Below, in pieces: positions 19,314 through 27,874 of a stretch of 61,970 bases of DNA. The stretch spans positions 1-61,970 of the forward strand of contig NZ_JAUXUP010000012.1 in NCBI RefSeq assembly GCF_030680935.1, given 5' to 3'. Numbering within the stretch: position 1 is the stretch's first letter; every line of letters starts with the position of its first letter. Origin of the DNA: Polaromonas sp. GTDB lineage: Bacteria > Pseudomonadota > Gammaproteobacteria > Burkholderiales > Burkholderiaceae_C. Both the position numbers and the translations under genes were made by a program. The notes below the pieces were generated by a model. That model searched no databases and was not told the origin of the DNA. It saw only the letters and a list, made by a program, of their open reading frames with translations.

Positions 19314-19342
19314 GCAAATTTGCTGCGACGCAGCAAATTTGC
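19314..19342. promoter_or_regulatory. Perfect nested palindrome with CTGC-N3-GCAG core (candidate PhaR-type operator)
   Basis: Two 14-bp arms, GCAAATTTGCTGCG and its exact complement, flank a single A. Each arm also contains the 10-bp palindrome GCAAATTTGC. The centre reads CTGC-GAC-GCAG, the same form as the CTGC-N3-GCAG site reported for PhaR of Rhodobacter. It lies just after the phasin terminator and 28 bp before the proposed patatin start, with no T-run, so an operator is more likely than a terminator. Which protein binds is unknown. Confidence 0.5.
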
Positions 19343-19370
19343 CGTTGACCGCCAACTACACTTTTGACCC

Positions 19371-20765
19371 ATGACCCTTGCCAAACCTCCAGGCGCCCCA
19401 TCCACAGCTGAAACAAGGTCGAAACCGACCGCCGCCAAGCCGCGTATTGCTCTGGCGCTAGCGGGCGGCGGTCATCTAGCTGCTGCGCAGCCAGCCGACT
19501 CGGCAAAAATGACAAAACGGACCGCCGCCAAGCCGCGTATTGCTCTGGCGCTAGCGGGCGGCGGTCCGTTGGGTGCGATCTATGAAATTGGTGCGCTTTG
19601 CGCGCTTGACGAATCGCTGCAGGGTCTGTCGCTGACCAGGCTGGACCACTACGTGGGTGTGTCCGCTGGTGGTTTCATCGCAGCCGGCCTGGCCAACGGC
19701 CTGACACCGCGCGAGCTGTGTGCGGCTTTTATCGAGAACGACCACCAGACGTCTGACCTGTTCGACCCGGCCTGGCTGATGGTGCCGGCCTACGGCGAGT
19801 TTTTGCGCCGCGCCATCATGTTGCCTGGCCTTGCTGCATCCGCCCTGTGGCGAGCCACGGTGGGGCGCCAGAACCTGCTCAATGCACTTGAAAAACTGGG
19901 GCCAGCTTTACCCACAGGCATCTTCTCCAATGAGGAGGTGAACAAGCGGCTCGGCCTTCTGTTTTCAAAGCCGGGGCGCACCAATGACTTCCGGGAGCTC
20001 AAAACGAGGCTCACGCTGGTGGCCACCAATCTGGACAGCGGCGACGCCGCGCCTTTTGGCCAGCCGGGCTGGGACCATGTGCCCATCTCCAAAGCCGTTC
20101 AGGCCAGCTCTGCCCTGCCCGGGCTGTTTCCGCCGGTGGAGATCGACAACCACTATTACGTCGATGGTGCACTGAAGAAAACGCTGCATGCCGGCGTGGC
20201 CATGGATGGCGGCATCGACCTCATGCTGTGCCTCAATCCGCTGGTGCCGTTTGACGCCACGCGGGTACCCGACTTGTCCATGGCACAGCGCGTGATGCGA
20301 CGTGGTCTGCCCCGGGAAAGACAGACCATACCGCGCATTGTGGACGGCGGCCTGCCGGCCGTACTGAGCCAGACCTTTCGTTCGATGATCCACTCCCGGC
20401 TGGAACTGGGCATGAAACATTACGAGCATGCCTACCCCAGTACCGACATCGTGCTGATCGAGCCCGACCATCGCGATGCAGACATGTTTCTGGCCAACAT
20501 CTTCAGCTACCGGCAGCGGCGCCAGCTGGCAGAACATGCCTACCAGAAGACGCGGGAGATGTTGCGGTCGCGCAAGACCACGCTGTCGGCCAAACTGGCG
20601 CGCCACGGCGTCTCGCTCAATCAGCAGGTGCTGGACGACCCGCGCCGCCATCTGGTCAGTGAGCCACCGGCCGCCACACGACTGGGCCGCGCCGTGCGTT
20701 CACTCGAAGAGATGATGGAAGACCTGAACCATTCGCTGCAGTCACCATCCAGGGGCCGGGCCTGA
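19371..20765 (+). CDS. Patatin-like phospholipase/acyl hydrolase with duplicated oxyanion loop
   Basis: The 464-residue enzyme has the patatin Ser-Asp dyad: GVSAGG with Ser98 and the YYVDGA motif with Asp265. The glycine-rich oxyanion loop occurs twice: AGGGHLAAA at residues 31-39 and AGGGPLGAIYEIG at 62-74. Only the second has the normal continuation, so the first is a non-functional copy created by an in-frame 93-bp duplication. An ATG at 19509 would skip the first copy; neither start has a clear ribosome site. Next to a phasin gene, it may hydrolyse storage lipid, wax ester or membrane lipid; the substrate is not shown by sequence. Confidence 0.82.
   Translation: MTLAKPPGAPSTAETRSKPTAAKPRIALALAGGGHLAAAQPADSAKMTKRTAAKPRIALALAGGGPLGAIYEIGALCALDESLQGLSLTRLDHYVGVSAGGFIAAGLANGLTPRELCAAFIENDHQTSDLFDPAWLMVPAYGEFLRRAIMLPGLAASALWRATVGRQNLLNALEKLGPALPTGIFSNEEVNKRLGLLFSKPGRTNDFRELKTRLTLVATNLDSGDAAPFGQPGWDHVPISKAVQASSALPGLFPPVEIDNHYYVDGALKKTLHAGVAMDGGIDLMLCLNPLVPFDATRVPDLSMAQRVMRRGLPRERQTIPRIVDGGLPAVLSQTFRSMIHSRLELGMKHYEHAYPSTDIVLIEPDHRDADMFLANIFSYRQRRQLAEHAYQKTREMLRSRKTTLSAKLARHGVSLNQQVLDDPRRHLVSEPPAATRLGRAVRSLEEMMEDLNHSLQSPSRGRA
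19428..19566 (+). repeat. In-frame 46-bp direct repeat, 93-bp period, inside the patatin gene
   Basis: A 46-bp segment at 19428-19473 is repeated without mismatch at 19521-19566. The offset is 93 bp, exactly 31 codons, so the frame is kept. The repeated part encodes TAAKPRIALALAGGG. Perfect identity suggests a recent event or an assembly artefact. Confidence 0.9.
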
Positions 20766-20843
20766 TCCGGCCTTGCTCGACTTCCCTACTTCCAACACCC
20801 CTGTGAGTCGGTTAGAGTCGATACAAAATACGAGGTAGACAAC

Positions 20844-21512
20844 ATGGCGAAAAAAGCGCCGCGCCGAACCGCTGAACGCATCCTTGAGGTCACGCTGGAC
20901 CTGTTCAACCGTTTTGGTGAACCGAATGTGTCCACCACCCTGATTTCTGCCGAGCTCGGCATCAGCCCCGGCAACCTGTATTACCACTACCCGGCCAAAG
21001 ACGAGCTGATCAATTCGCTGTTTGACCGGTATGAGCGCTCCCTGAGCGAACTGCTCAACGCCAGCGACAGCGTGCGTGATGTGGAGGACGCCTGGTTTTT
21101 CATGCACACCTTGTTCGAGCTGATCTGGCAATACCGCTTTCTGTACCGCGACCTGAACGACCTGCTCAGCAAAAATCGCAGACTGGAAACGCACTTTCAG
21201 TGGGTACTGAAAAACAAGACACGTTCTGTCAAGACCATGCTCGACGGCATGAGCCGTGCGGGCACCGTCAGCATTGACTCCCGAGAGGTTGAAGCCACCG
21301 CCACCAGCATGGTCGTGGTGCTGACTTACTGGCTGAGCTTCGAGTATGTGCGCGACCCGCGCAACGCACTGGAGCCGGAAAACGCGCAGGCGGCATTGCT
21401 GCGCGGCGCCCACCATGTACTGAACCTCCTGATTCCCTACCTCGAACAGGGCCAGCGCATGCATTTGCAGGCGCTGGTGGGAGCCTATACCAGCCCCGCA
21501 AAGTCCAACTAA
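20844..21512 (+). CDS. TetR/AcrR family transcriptional regulator
   Basis: The 222-residue protein has an N-terminal helix-turn-helix of TetR type: ILEVTLDLFNRFGEPNVS, TTLISAELGISPGNLYYHYP and KDELINSLFD (residues about 13-58), where LYYHY is the recognition helix. The C-terminal ligand domain is all helical and binds an unknown effector. The ATG has GAGGTAG 7 nt upstream. It follows the patatin gene and precedes a TPR protein by 26 bp, so it may control the storage-lipid genes; an acyl-CoA-type effector would fit, but that is a guess. Confidence 0.85.
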   Translation: MAKKAPRRTAERILEVTLDLFNRFGEPNVSTTLISAELGISPGNLYYHYPAKDELINSLFDRYERSLSELLNASDSVRDVEDAWFFMHTLFELIWQYRFLYRDLNDLLSKNRRLETHFQWVLKNKTRSVKTMLDGMSRAGTVSIDSREVEATATSMVVVLTYWLSFEYVRDPRNALEPENAQAALLRGAHHVLNLLIPYLEQGQRMHLQALVGAYTSPAKSN

Positions 21513-21538
21513 AAACAACCCCTTCAAGGAGACACAAG

Positions 21539-22312
21539 ATGGCCAAATGGACAGCCTTTCCCCACGCCGGTGACTACACACTGGACGCAGCCAGCCTGAA
21601 GAAAAACTGGGCACGACTGCACCAGGGCGATTGCGAGCCCCTGCCAAAAGAAGCTGCGGTACTGCAGGCCTGGATGCTGTTTCACAACGGCGAGTTCCAG
21701 AAGGCCGCCGAGGCCGGGCTCAAGGCCGGCGGCGCCGGCATCACCATTGCCAACAAGGCCACAAGCATCTACGCCAACTACCTGGAAACCAAAGAGAAGG
21801 TCAAACTCGACCTCTTCATGGAAGTCGCTGATCGGGCCGAGGCACAACAGGCGTCCGAACCCAAAAATGCCAATGCTTACTACTGGCAGGCCTACGCACT
21901 GGGCCGCTACGGCCAGGGCATCAGTGTCGCCAAGGCATTGGCTCAGGGGCTGGGCAGCAAGGTCAAAAATGCGCTGGAGCAGGCCATCAAGCTGTCACCC
22001 AAACATGCCGACGCACACATTGCGCTGGCGGCATTTCACGCCGAGGTGATTGACAAGGTCGGCTCGCTCATAGGCGGCATGACCTACGGTGCCAAAAAAG
22101 ACCTGGGCCTGTCGCTGTTCAAGGAGGCCCTCAAACTCAACCCGGGGTCGGCCATTGCAATGATTGAATACGCCAACGGCATGGTCATGCTGGAAGGCGA
22201 CAAAAAGATGAAAGAGGCCACCAAGCTGTACGAGCAGGCCGCCGCCAGCACCCCCATGGATGCGATGGAGCGGCTCGATGTGGAGATGGCCAAAGCCGAG
22301 CTGGAAGACTGA
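21539..22312 (+). CDS. TPR-like repeat protein of unknown function
   Basis: This 257-residue protein consists of helical pairs resembling tetratricopeptide repeats: NANAYYWQAYALGRYGQG around residue 117, HADAHIALAAFHAEV around 158, GSAIAMIEYANGMVML around 203, and a final YEQAAASTPMDAMERL. It has no signal peptide or membrane segment. AAGGAG lies 7 nt before the ATG. It is probably co-transcribed with the TetR gene. TPRs mediate protein contacts; the partner is unknown. Confidence 0.7.
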   Translation: MAKWTAFPHAGDYTLDAASLKKNWARLHQGDCEPLPKEAAVLQAWMLFHNGEFQKAAEAGLKAGGAGITIANKATSIYANYLETKEKVKLDLFMEVADRAEAQQASEPKNANAYYWQAYALGRYGQGISVAKALAQGLGSKVKNALEQAIKLSPKHADAHIALAAFHAEVIDKVGSLIGGMTYGAKKDLGLSLFKEALKLNPGSAIAMIEYANGMVMLEGDKKMKEATKLYEQAAASTPMDAMERLDVEMAKAELED

Positions 22313-22340
22313 GAGGCAGTGAATCTCCCGCCCCCCGATT

Positions 22341-22390
22341 TGCTATAAATTGAGTAGCTGCTCACGCACAACCAGTAAGGACTGCAGGCC
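22341..22390 (-). repeat. ~50-bp interspersed repeat, intergenic copy between convergent genes
   Basis: On the minus strand it reads GGCCTGCAGTCCTTAC, then GCGTGAGCAGCTACTCAA and TTTATAGCA. This follows the consensus seen elsewhere in the window (GGCCTCCAGCCC, variable spacer, GCGCAAGCAGCTAT, A/T core, ATAGCA). It fills the space between the convergent TPR and DUF2817 genes. Confidence 0.75.
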
Positions 22391-22397
22391 AAAAAGG

Positions 22398-23504
22398 CTA
22401 TGAGCTCAGGCCATCCACCGCCTGCACAAAGGATTGGCGGGCCTGGCTGAGAATCTGGCCTTTCCACTCGTCGGTATCGACATAAAACGCATCGCGCATC
22501 TGCTGCTTGATCTGTGCCGCGAGCGCAGGCCGCGCACCGCGGTGAATGTTGAGCCAATGTTCGGCACGCAGGGCCTGCATCATCTCAAACGGCGGCAAAG
22601 TGCCGTATTCCATGGCAATGCCGGTGTATTCCGCATCGGGGCATTCATCGTAAATCGCCGACCACATCAGTCCGGTCAAAAATGCGGAGCTGGACGATCC
22701 GTCGTAGATGGAGGTCACCGGTGTCGCGCCGCCACCACCCCACCAGGCCCGCGCGCGGGCCAGCGCAGCCGGGTCATCGCGACAGGCACAGATGCGCTCA
22801 CCCAAGCCGCTGGGGCCCAGGCCAGTGTGAATATCGATCCAGGCGAGGCGCTCTGCCTTGCCCGCATAGGACTGAAACACCTGGCGCAAAGTGCGGTTGC
22901 TCCAGGTCGGCGCCGTGCCGCCAAAAAAGAGTCCCTCGGGAAACTCATGCTGGCCGCGCGTAATCGCCGCCTGGTAGGCGTCCATGCCCTTGTCGCTGAT
23001 GTACTGGTCCGTTGCCGCCCCGTTGGCTTCGTTGGGTGGCCAGACTTCAGGCAACAGCAGCGGCTGCAGCTCACGGTAAGCGGTGTTGACCGGCAGCGGC
23101 TTGGAGAAGTCGTGGAAGTTGCGGTTCAGATCGACGTTTTCGTGTGTGGCGCGCCGGACGTGCGAAAAGCCATAGGGATTGAGCGCGTGCACATACAACA
23201 CCGACACACCCCCCGCTTTGGCCTTGGCCCGCCAGGCTTCATCCTGCAATGCAGCCACCTGGACGCCCGAGCCACAGAACCCCTCTACGCCGTGGCAGGC
23301 ACTGCTCACTACCAGCAGCGCGCTGGCATCGGCGGAGCCGTCCAGCACCACATCCATCGCCAGCTCTTCCCCTTCCTGCCCGCGCTCAGGGTGCAGGCGA
23401 GAGTCAACCTTCAGCCCAGCCGCAGCAGCGGCCCGGAGAAACTTGGCACGCGCCTCGGCATAGCTGGCAGAAAAAGTCTCTGCAACGCCCGACACGCCAG
23501 TCAT
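22398..23504 (-). CDS. DUF2817 protein, M14-like zinc carboxypeptidase fold
   Basis: The 368-residue protein matches the DUF2817 family. It has SSACHGVEGFCGSG with the H-x-x-E zinc-type pair near residue 71, HALNPYGFSHVRR, ENVDLNRNF, the later zinc-type IDIHTGLGPSGLGE, and a C-terminal EYGT with a candidate catalytic Glu. These are the landmarks of M14 metallopeptidases, so a peptidase or amidase activity is expected. No signal peptide. Its ATG overlaps the upstream M20 stop by 4 bp (ATGA), so the two hydrolases are probably translated together and may act on the same peptide or acylated amino acid. Confidence 0.8.
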   Translation of the reverse strand: MTGVSGVAETFSASYAEARAKFLRAAAAAGLKVDSRLHPERGQEGEELAMDVVLDGSADASALLVVSSACHGVEGFCGSGVQVAALQDEAWRAKAKAGGVSVLYVHALNPYGFSHVRRATHENVDLNRNFHDFSKPLPVNTAYRELQPLLLPEVWPPNEANGAATDQYISDKGMDAYQAAITRGQHEFPEGLFFGGTAPTWSNRTLRQVFQSYAGKAERLAWIDIHTGLGPSGLGERICACRDDPAALARARAWWGGGGATPVTSIYDGSSSSAFLTGLMWSAIYDECPDAEYTGIAMEYGTLPPFEMMQALRAEHWLNIHRGARPALAAQIKQQMRDAFYVDTDEWKGQILSQARQSFVQAVDGLSS

Positions 23505-24697
23505 GCAGCACCCTGGGTCAACCAGCTTTCGGTCAAGCGCACCCAGAAAGTGGCGCCCAGCGGGATCAGGTCGTCATTGAAGTCATAACTCGGGTTGTGC
23601 AACATGCAGGGTCCGTCGCCGTGGCCGATTTCGCGGTGCGCGCCGTCACCATTGGCAATAAAGACGTAACTCCCGGGTTTGGCCTGCAGCATATAAGAGA
23701 AATCTTCCGCGCCCATGGTGGGCTCCTGCTCGATCACGTTGTCGGCACCGACGATCTCGGCCATGACCTTGCGCGCAAATTCCGTTTCTTTCGCGTGGTT
23801 GATAGTGGGCGGGTAGTTGCGCACAAACTCGAATTCACACTGGGCGTCATGCGCTGCACAGATGTGCTCCGCGATCTGCTGCATGCGTTTTTCGATCATG
23901 TCCAGCACTTCCAGCGTGAAGGTGCGCACCGTGCCCTGCAGCTCACAGCTGTCCGGAATCACGTTGGTCGCCTCACCGGCATGGATCATGGTGACCGAGA
24001 TCACACCCGCATCGACCGGCTTCTTGTTGCGGCTGATGATGGTCTGAAAAGCCTGCACCATCTGGCAGGCCACCGGCACCGGGTCAATGCCGTTGTGCGG
24101 CAGGGCCGCGTGGCCGCCCTTGCCGCGGATGGTGATCTTGAACTCATTGCTCGAAGCCATCACCGGCCCGGTACTGGCCGCAAACTTGCCGACCTGTGTG
24201 CCCGGCCAGTTGTGCATGCCAAACACCGCGTCCATGGGAAATTTCTCGAACAGGCCGTCCTTGATCATCTCGCGCGCACCGCCGCCGCCTTCTTCTGCCG
24301 GCTGGAAAATCAGGTACACGGTGCCGTCGAAGTTGCGGTTCTTCGCAAAATGCTGTCCTGCAGCCAGCAGCATGGCGGTGTGGCCGTCATGGCCGCAGGC
24401 GTGCATCTTGCCGGCGTGCTGGCTGGCGTGTTCAAAGGTGTTGAACTCCTGCATCGGCAGGGCGTCCATGTCGGCGCGCAGGCCAATCGCCCGGCTGGAC
24501 GTGCCATTCTTGATGATGCCGACCACGCCGGTGGTGCCCATGCCGCGGTGAATCGGAATACCCCACTCAGTAAGCTTCTGCGCCACCACATCGGCGGTGC
24601 GAACTTCCTGGAAACACAGCTCGGGGTGGGCGTGGATGTCACGGCGCACAGCAGCAATGCCGGCGGCCTGGGTGACGATGGAGTCGATGATTTTCAT
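23501..24697 (-). CDS. M20 family amidohydrolase (hippurate/N-acyl amino acid hydrolase type)
   Basis: The 398-residue enzyme resembles HipO/AbgB-type metal amidohydrolases. It shows IHAHPELCFQEVRTADV, the metal ligands in MHACGHDGHTAMLL (about residues 100-113), EEGGGGAREMI with catalytic Glu, GMHNWPG, and the final HNPSYDFND. It should remove an acyl group from an amino acid. ATG at 24697 with AAAGG 8 nt upstream is favoured over the longer frame, which would overlap the HAD gene. It is 34 bp after the HAD gene and coupled to DUF2817 downstream. Confidence 0.88.
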   Translation of the reverse strand: MKIIDSIVTQAAGIAAVRRDIHAHPELCFQEVRTADVVAQKLTEWGIPIHRGMGTTGVVGIIKNGTSSRAIGLRADMDALPMQEFNTFEHASQHAGKMHACGHDGHTAMLLAAGQHFAKNRNFDGTVYLIFQPAEEGGGGAREMIKDGLFEKFPMDAVFGMHNWPGTQVGKFAASTGPVMASSNEFKITIRGKGGHAALPHNGIDPVPVACQMVQAFQTIISRNKKPVDAGVISVTMIHAGEATNVIPDSCELQGTVRTFTLEVLDMIEKRMQQIAEHICAAHDAQCEFEFVRNYPPTINHAKETEFARKVMAEIVGADNVIEQEPTMGAEDFSYMLQAKPGSYVFIANGDGAHREIGHGDGPCMLHNPSYDFNDDLIPLGATFWVRLTESWLTQGAA

Positions 24698-24731
24698 GAA
24701 AACCTTTGGATGATGAGGCCCGCCGCATCCT

Positions 24732-25385
24732 TCATGTGCCGGATGTTTTTCGGGCCCACGGGCGACCTTGATAGTGAGCATAGTCTGCCAGATTTAGCAG
24801 GGGGATGTCGCCCGGCGAGTCGCCATAGGCATGCAGCACCACGGGTTTTGCGACGGCAGGTGAGTCAGCCAGCCAGGCTTGCAGGCGCAGCACTTTTTCC
24901 GGGCCGTGGCAGTTGCGGGTCAACATGCTTCCCGTGAGCGCATGGCCCTCTTCAGCAAGCTCGGTACACAGCACCGCGTGCAGGCCCAGGTCTTGACCCA
25001 CCCGGTGCAGATAGATGCCGGGAGAAGCACTCACCATCACGCACCAGTCGCCGCGCTGCTGATGCCAGCGCAATCTGGCCAATGCCTCAGGCTGAAACTG
25101 CGCCGGCAGATAATTTTTCACAAAATCTTCGGTCCAGTGAACTACTTCAGCCGTCTTTCTTCCGCGCAGGCTGACCCGAAGCAGGCGCGCCTTGGCCCTG
25201 TGGTTGCTGATCAGGCGACAGGCATAAGCCGCCAGCCAGGGCGCACTTTGCAGCACCGCCAGCAAAAATCGCGGCCAGCCCAGGGCGCGACGCAGATAGG
25301 GCAGCAAGGTGTCGCGCCGGGTCAAGGTGCCGTCAAAGTCAAACGCGGCGACCTCAGGCAACGCCTTCTCCTCTAGCGCGTACAT
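24732..25385 (-). CDS. HAD-IB family phosphatase
   Basis: The 217-residue protein starts the catalytic core with AAFDFDGTLTRRD (nucleophile Asp16, acid Asp18). It also has the motif II serine in VMVSASPG, and motif IV in AYGDSPGDIPLLNLAD. This is the SerB-like class IB HAD. The start overlaps the GT39 stop by 13 bp. With a UbiA prenyltransferase three genes upstream, a plausible job is removing the 5-phosphate from polyprenyl-phosphoryl-pentose-5-phosphate, as proposed for mycobacterial decaprenyl-phosphate-arabinose synthesis. This is inference from context. Confidence 0.82.
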   Translation of the reverse strand: MYALEEKALPEVAAFDFDGTLTRRDTLLPYLRRALGWPRFLLAVLQSAPWLAAYACRLISNHRAKARLLRVSLRGRKTAEVVHWTEDFVKNYLPAQFQPEALARLRWHQQRGDWCVMVSASPGIYLHRVGQDLGLHAVLCTELAEEGHALTGSMLTRNCHGPEKVLRLQAWLADSPAVAKPVVLHAYGDSPGDIPLLNLADYAHYQGRPWARKTSGT

Positions 25386-26914
25386 CGCACCTGGCCACAC
25401 AGACGCTCGCAAAACGGGCAGCCGGTCATCGGCAGCCAGTTGGGAATGTTGTAGTAGCGGTCATGGATGGTGGCGAGCACGCCGTTTTTATAAGCCGCGT
25501 AGTTGAAGCCCCGGCCCTCGACCGCATAAAAAGGCACGCCATCCTGCGAAAAACTCAGCACCTGCACGCTGTCGAAGTAGGGCCGGTACTCCTCCAGCAG
25601 CGGCTGGTCCATGCGGATGACGCGCAGGGTTTTGCCCTGGTACAGCGAAAAATCGACCAGCACGTCATCTTGCCGCGCGTGGAAATTACCGGGCCCGAAT
25701 ACCGGTACGTACTGCCGCAGCGCATGCCCGTATATGGCAGCGGGTGTGTAAGCGCTGGCCATCAGCACCACACCGGGGCTGACCACCTGTTGCAGCATTT
25801 CACTGGTTTTGTAGCTGCGGATGATTTGGGGATAGAGCTTGGTTGTTTTCCAGTTGTCCAGCGAGCTGGCGTACAAACCGCCCACCACCAGCACATGCAA
25901 CGCGGCAAATACCGCCATGCCGATCGCGCAGGTCTTGAGCTTATTCTGGGGCAAGGCAAAAGCCAGCAGCGCAAAACCAAAGGGGTAAAACGACAACACC
26001 CAATGCAGGCCGACCACCTTCTTGAGCGAAAGCAGCGCAAAAAACAGCAAGGGCACCAGCACCACGCAGGCCAGCAGCCGTTGCTGGCGCGAGGCGGCGG
26101 CCAGCGCGCCGCGCTGCGTCCAAGCCAGCCAGGCGGCCACCGGCGTGGCCAGATACAGCAGCATGCCTGCATAGAGCAGCGGTTTGTTCCAGGCAAACGC
26201 TGCACTTTCGTTGCGGTTGTAGATGTTGAACATGATGTTCGACCAGCCGTGTGACATGTTCCAGGCGATGTTGATCGCCGGGCCGGGCAGCGCACACAGC
26301 ACCAAAAGCGCCAAAGCCGGCCAGCGCTCGCGCCGGTAGACGGCAAAGTAAATCATATAGGTCAGACCCAGCACCACCGAGAAATACTTCGATAAAAAAG
26401 CCAGCCCCAGGAACAGGCCGGCCAGAGCGTACTGCAGCCAGGCGGTGCGGTCCATTTCCTCGCGCCTGTCGGCGCGCAGCAGCAGCGCCACCGACAGCAC
26501 CGACCAGGCCATCAGCGGCGTGTCGGTGGTGATCAGCACATTGAGCCAGTTGATCGGTGCCAACCAGAAAAACAGCACCGCCCATGCGGCACGCACCCGG
26601 TCCAGCGGGCTCAGTGCCCAGGCCAGCAGGCCACCCAGCACCAGCGGCAACAACACGGCAGGCAGGCGTATGGCCCAGATACTGTCGCCCAGCGCGGCAC
26701 GCATCAGCGCAATCAGCCAGCCGACCATGGGCGGGTGGTCGTAATAACCCCAATCGGGATAGACCCCCCACCAGTAGAAAAAAGCCTCGTCACCGGTGAT
26801 GGGAAAACTCACCGAAATCCAGAGCCGCAGGATCAGCGACAGCGCGCCCGCTGCAAGCAGCCAACGCGAGAGGGAGGATGAAAAAAGCCCGAAGGCAGGA
26901 GCACTGTTGCGCAT
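25373..26914 (-). CDS. GT39-type integral membrane glycosyltransferase (ArnT/PMT fold)
   Basis: The 513-residue GT-C protein has about 11-13 membrane segments. The first periplasmic loop holds ITGDEAFFYWWG (Asp42-Glu43, the usual catalytic acidic pair) and YYDHPPMVGW (His60-Pro61), both typical of ArnT and other PMT_2 enzymes. These use polyprenyl-phosphate sugars as donors at the outer face of the inner membrane. The C-terminal part contains a soluble domain after the last membrane segment. It is 6 bp after the flippase-like gene. Donor and acceptor are unknown; lipid A, a surface lipid or a protein are options. Confidence 0.83.
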   Translation of the reverse strand: MRNSAPAFGLFSSSLSRWLLAAGALSLILRLWISVSFPITGDEAFFYWWGVYPDWGYYDHPPMVGWLIALMRAALGDSIWAIRLPAVLLPLVLGGLLAWALSPLDRVRAAWAVLFFWLAPINWLNVLITTDTPLMAWSVLSVALLLRADRREEMDRTAWLQYALAGLFLGLAFLSKYFSVVLGLTYMIYFAVYRRERWPALALLVLCALPGPAINIAWNMSHGWSNIMFNIYNRNESAAFAWNKPLLYAGMLLYLATPVAAWLAWTQRGALAAASRQQRLLACVVLVPLLFFALLSLKKVVGLHWVLSFYPFGFALLAFALPQNKLKTCAIGMAVFAALHVLVVGGLYASSLDNWKTTKLYPQIIRSYKTSEMLQQVVSPGVVLMASAYTPAAIYGHALRQYVPVFGPGNFHARQDDVLVDFSLYQGKTLRVIRMDQPLLEEYRPYFDSVQVLSFSQDGVPFYAVEGRGFNYAAYKNGVLATIHDRYYNIPNWLPMTGCPFCERLCGQVRCTR

Positions 26915-26920
26915 GAAAAA

Positions 26921-27874
26921 CTACCTGAAACTGATGTCCCGAATGGCGGCACTATAGACCAGCGCCAGCGCGCCAATGGCCACCGCAAACCAGAGCGTTG
27001 CCAGCCGCACCAGCACGGTGATGCCCACAGCCTGCGCAGTGCTGGCACCGTGCAGCACCAAAAGCCCGGTGAGCAGGGCCTCGGTGCCACCCAGCCCCGC
27101 TGGCAACAGCGACAAGGCCCCACCCACCATGGCCACCGCGTAAAACCCGGCTGCCTGCACCACACCGATGGACAGTCCTGCATCACGACAAAGCAACCAG
27201 ACCGCCACCCCTTGCGCGGCCCACGCCACCCCGGTCAAGCCCAGCCAGGCCGCTGGCTGGATCGCCAGGCAACGCCAGGCCCCATCCAGCCAGGGCAAGC
27301 GCCGCAAAAGCCGCAGCCGGAACTGCATCCACAGACAAAGCAGCACGAGCAAGGCGAGGACAAGCAACCCAAGCGCCAGCGCCAGGCGCGCAGCAGTGCC
27401 AGAGCCGCCTGCGCCTGACACGTACCAGACCACCGGCAAAGCCATCAACAGCAGGACAAACAGGTCAGCCAGACGTTCCGCACCAAACATCGCCAGGCTT
27501 TGCGTGCTGCTCAGGGGCTGGCGTGCCAGCAGCAGCCCGCGCGCCGCCTCGCCGATATTGCCCGGTGTGGGGGTGAAGGTATATCCCGCCAGGTACAGGC
27601 GCAGCCCTTCGATCAGGCCCAGCGGCCGTCCGAAGTGCGCCATCCAGCGCCGCCAGCGCAGGCCGCGCAGCAGGTAGTTCAGCAGACACAGGGCCAGCGC
27701 CTGCAGGCCCGCCCAGGAGCCCAGCCGCTGCAGGCTTGCCAGGGCGCTACCTTCGCCGAAGACCGCCAGCACCACCGCATAAACCGTGATGGCAGTCGCC
27801 AGAACCAGCAGCAAAGGCTTGAGCGGCAGGCGTACGACCGGAGCAGCAGCGGGCCCGGGCCGGGGCTGCCGCAT
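26921..27874 (-). CDS. LPG synthase/UPF0104-type membrane protein (possible flippase)
   Basis: The 317-residue protein has 8 or so membrane segments and the family motifs RGLRWRRWM, TFTPTPGNIGEAARGLLL (residues about 95-112) and ERLADLFVLLLMALP. It belongs to the lysylphosphatidylglycerol synthetase transmembrane family, without the soluble aminoacyl domain. In similar clusters such proteins are thought to move lipid-linked substrates or to assist glycosylation. ATG overlaps the UbiA stop by 1 bp (TGATG), so the two are coupled. Function by context: flipping a polyprenyl-phosphate sugar made by the upstream enzyme. Confidence 0.75.
   Translation of the reverse strand: MRQPRPGPAAAPVVRLPLKPLLLVLATAITVYAVVLAVFGEGSALASLQRLGSWAGLQALALCLLNYLLRGLRWRRWMAHFGRPLGLIEGLRLYLAGYTFTPTPGNIGEAARGLLLARQPLSSTQSLAMFGAERLADLFVLLLMALPVVWYVSGAGGSGTAARLALALGLLVLALLVLLCLWMQFRLRLLRRLPWLDGAWRCLAIQPAAWLGLTGVAWAAQGVAVWLLCRDAGLSIGVVQAAGFYAVAMVGGALSLLPAGLGGTEALLTGLLVLHGASTAQAVGITVLVRLATLWFAVAIGALALVYSAAIRDISFR

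Noticed and set aside
22341..22390. TGCTATAAAT box as a sigma-70 promoter
   Set aside because: It is the core of the 50-bp repeat and lies between two convergent gene ends, where no promoter is expected.
22434..23588. 384-codon plus-strand frame
   Set aside because: Antisense to the DUF2817 gene, with no family motif.
23249..24937. 562-codon open frame on the plus strand
   Set aside because: It is antisense to the M20 and DUF2817 genes; its sequence is Arg/His/Ala-rich without domains, typical of a shadow in GC-rich DNA.
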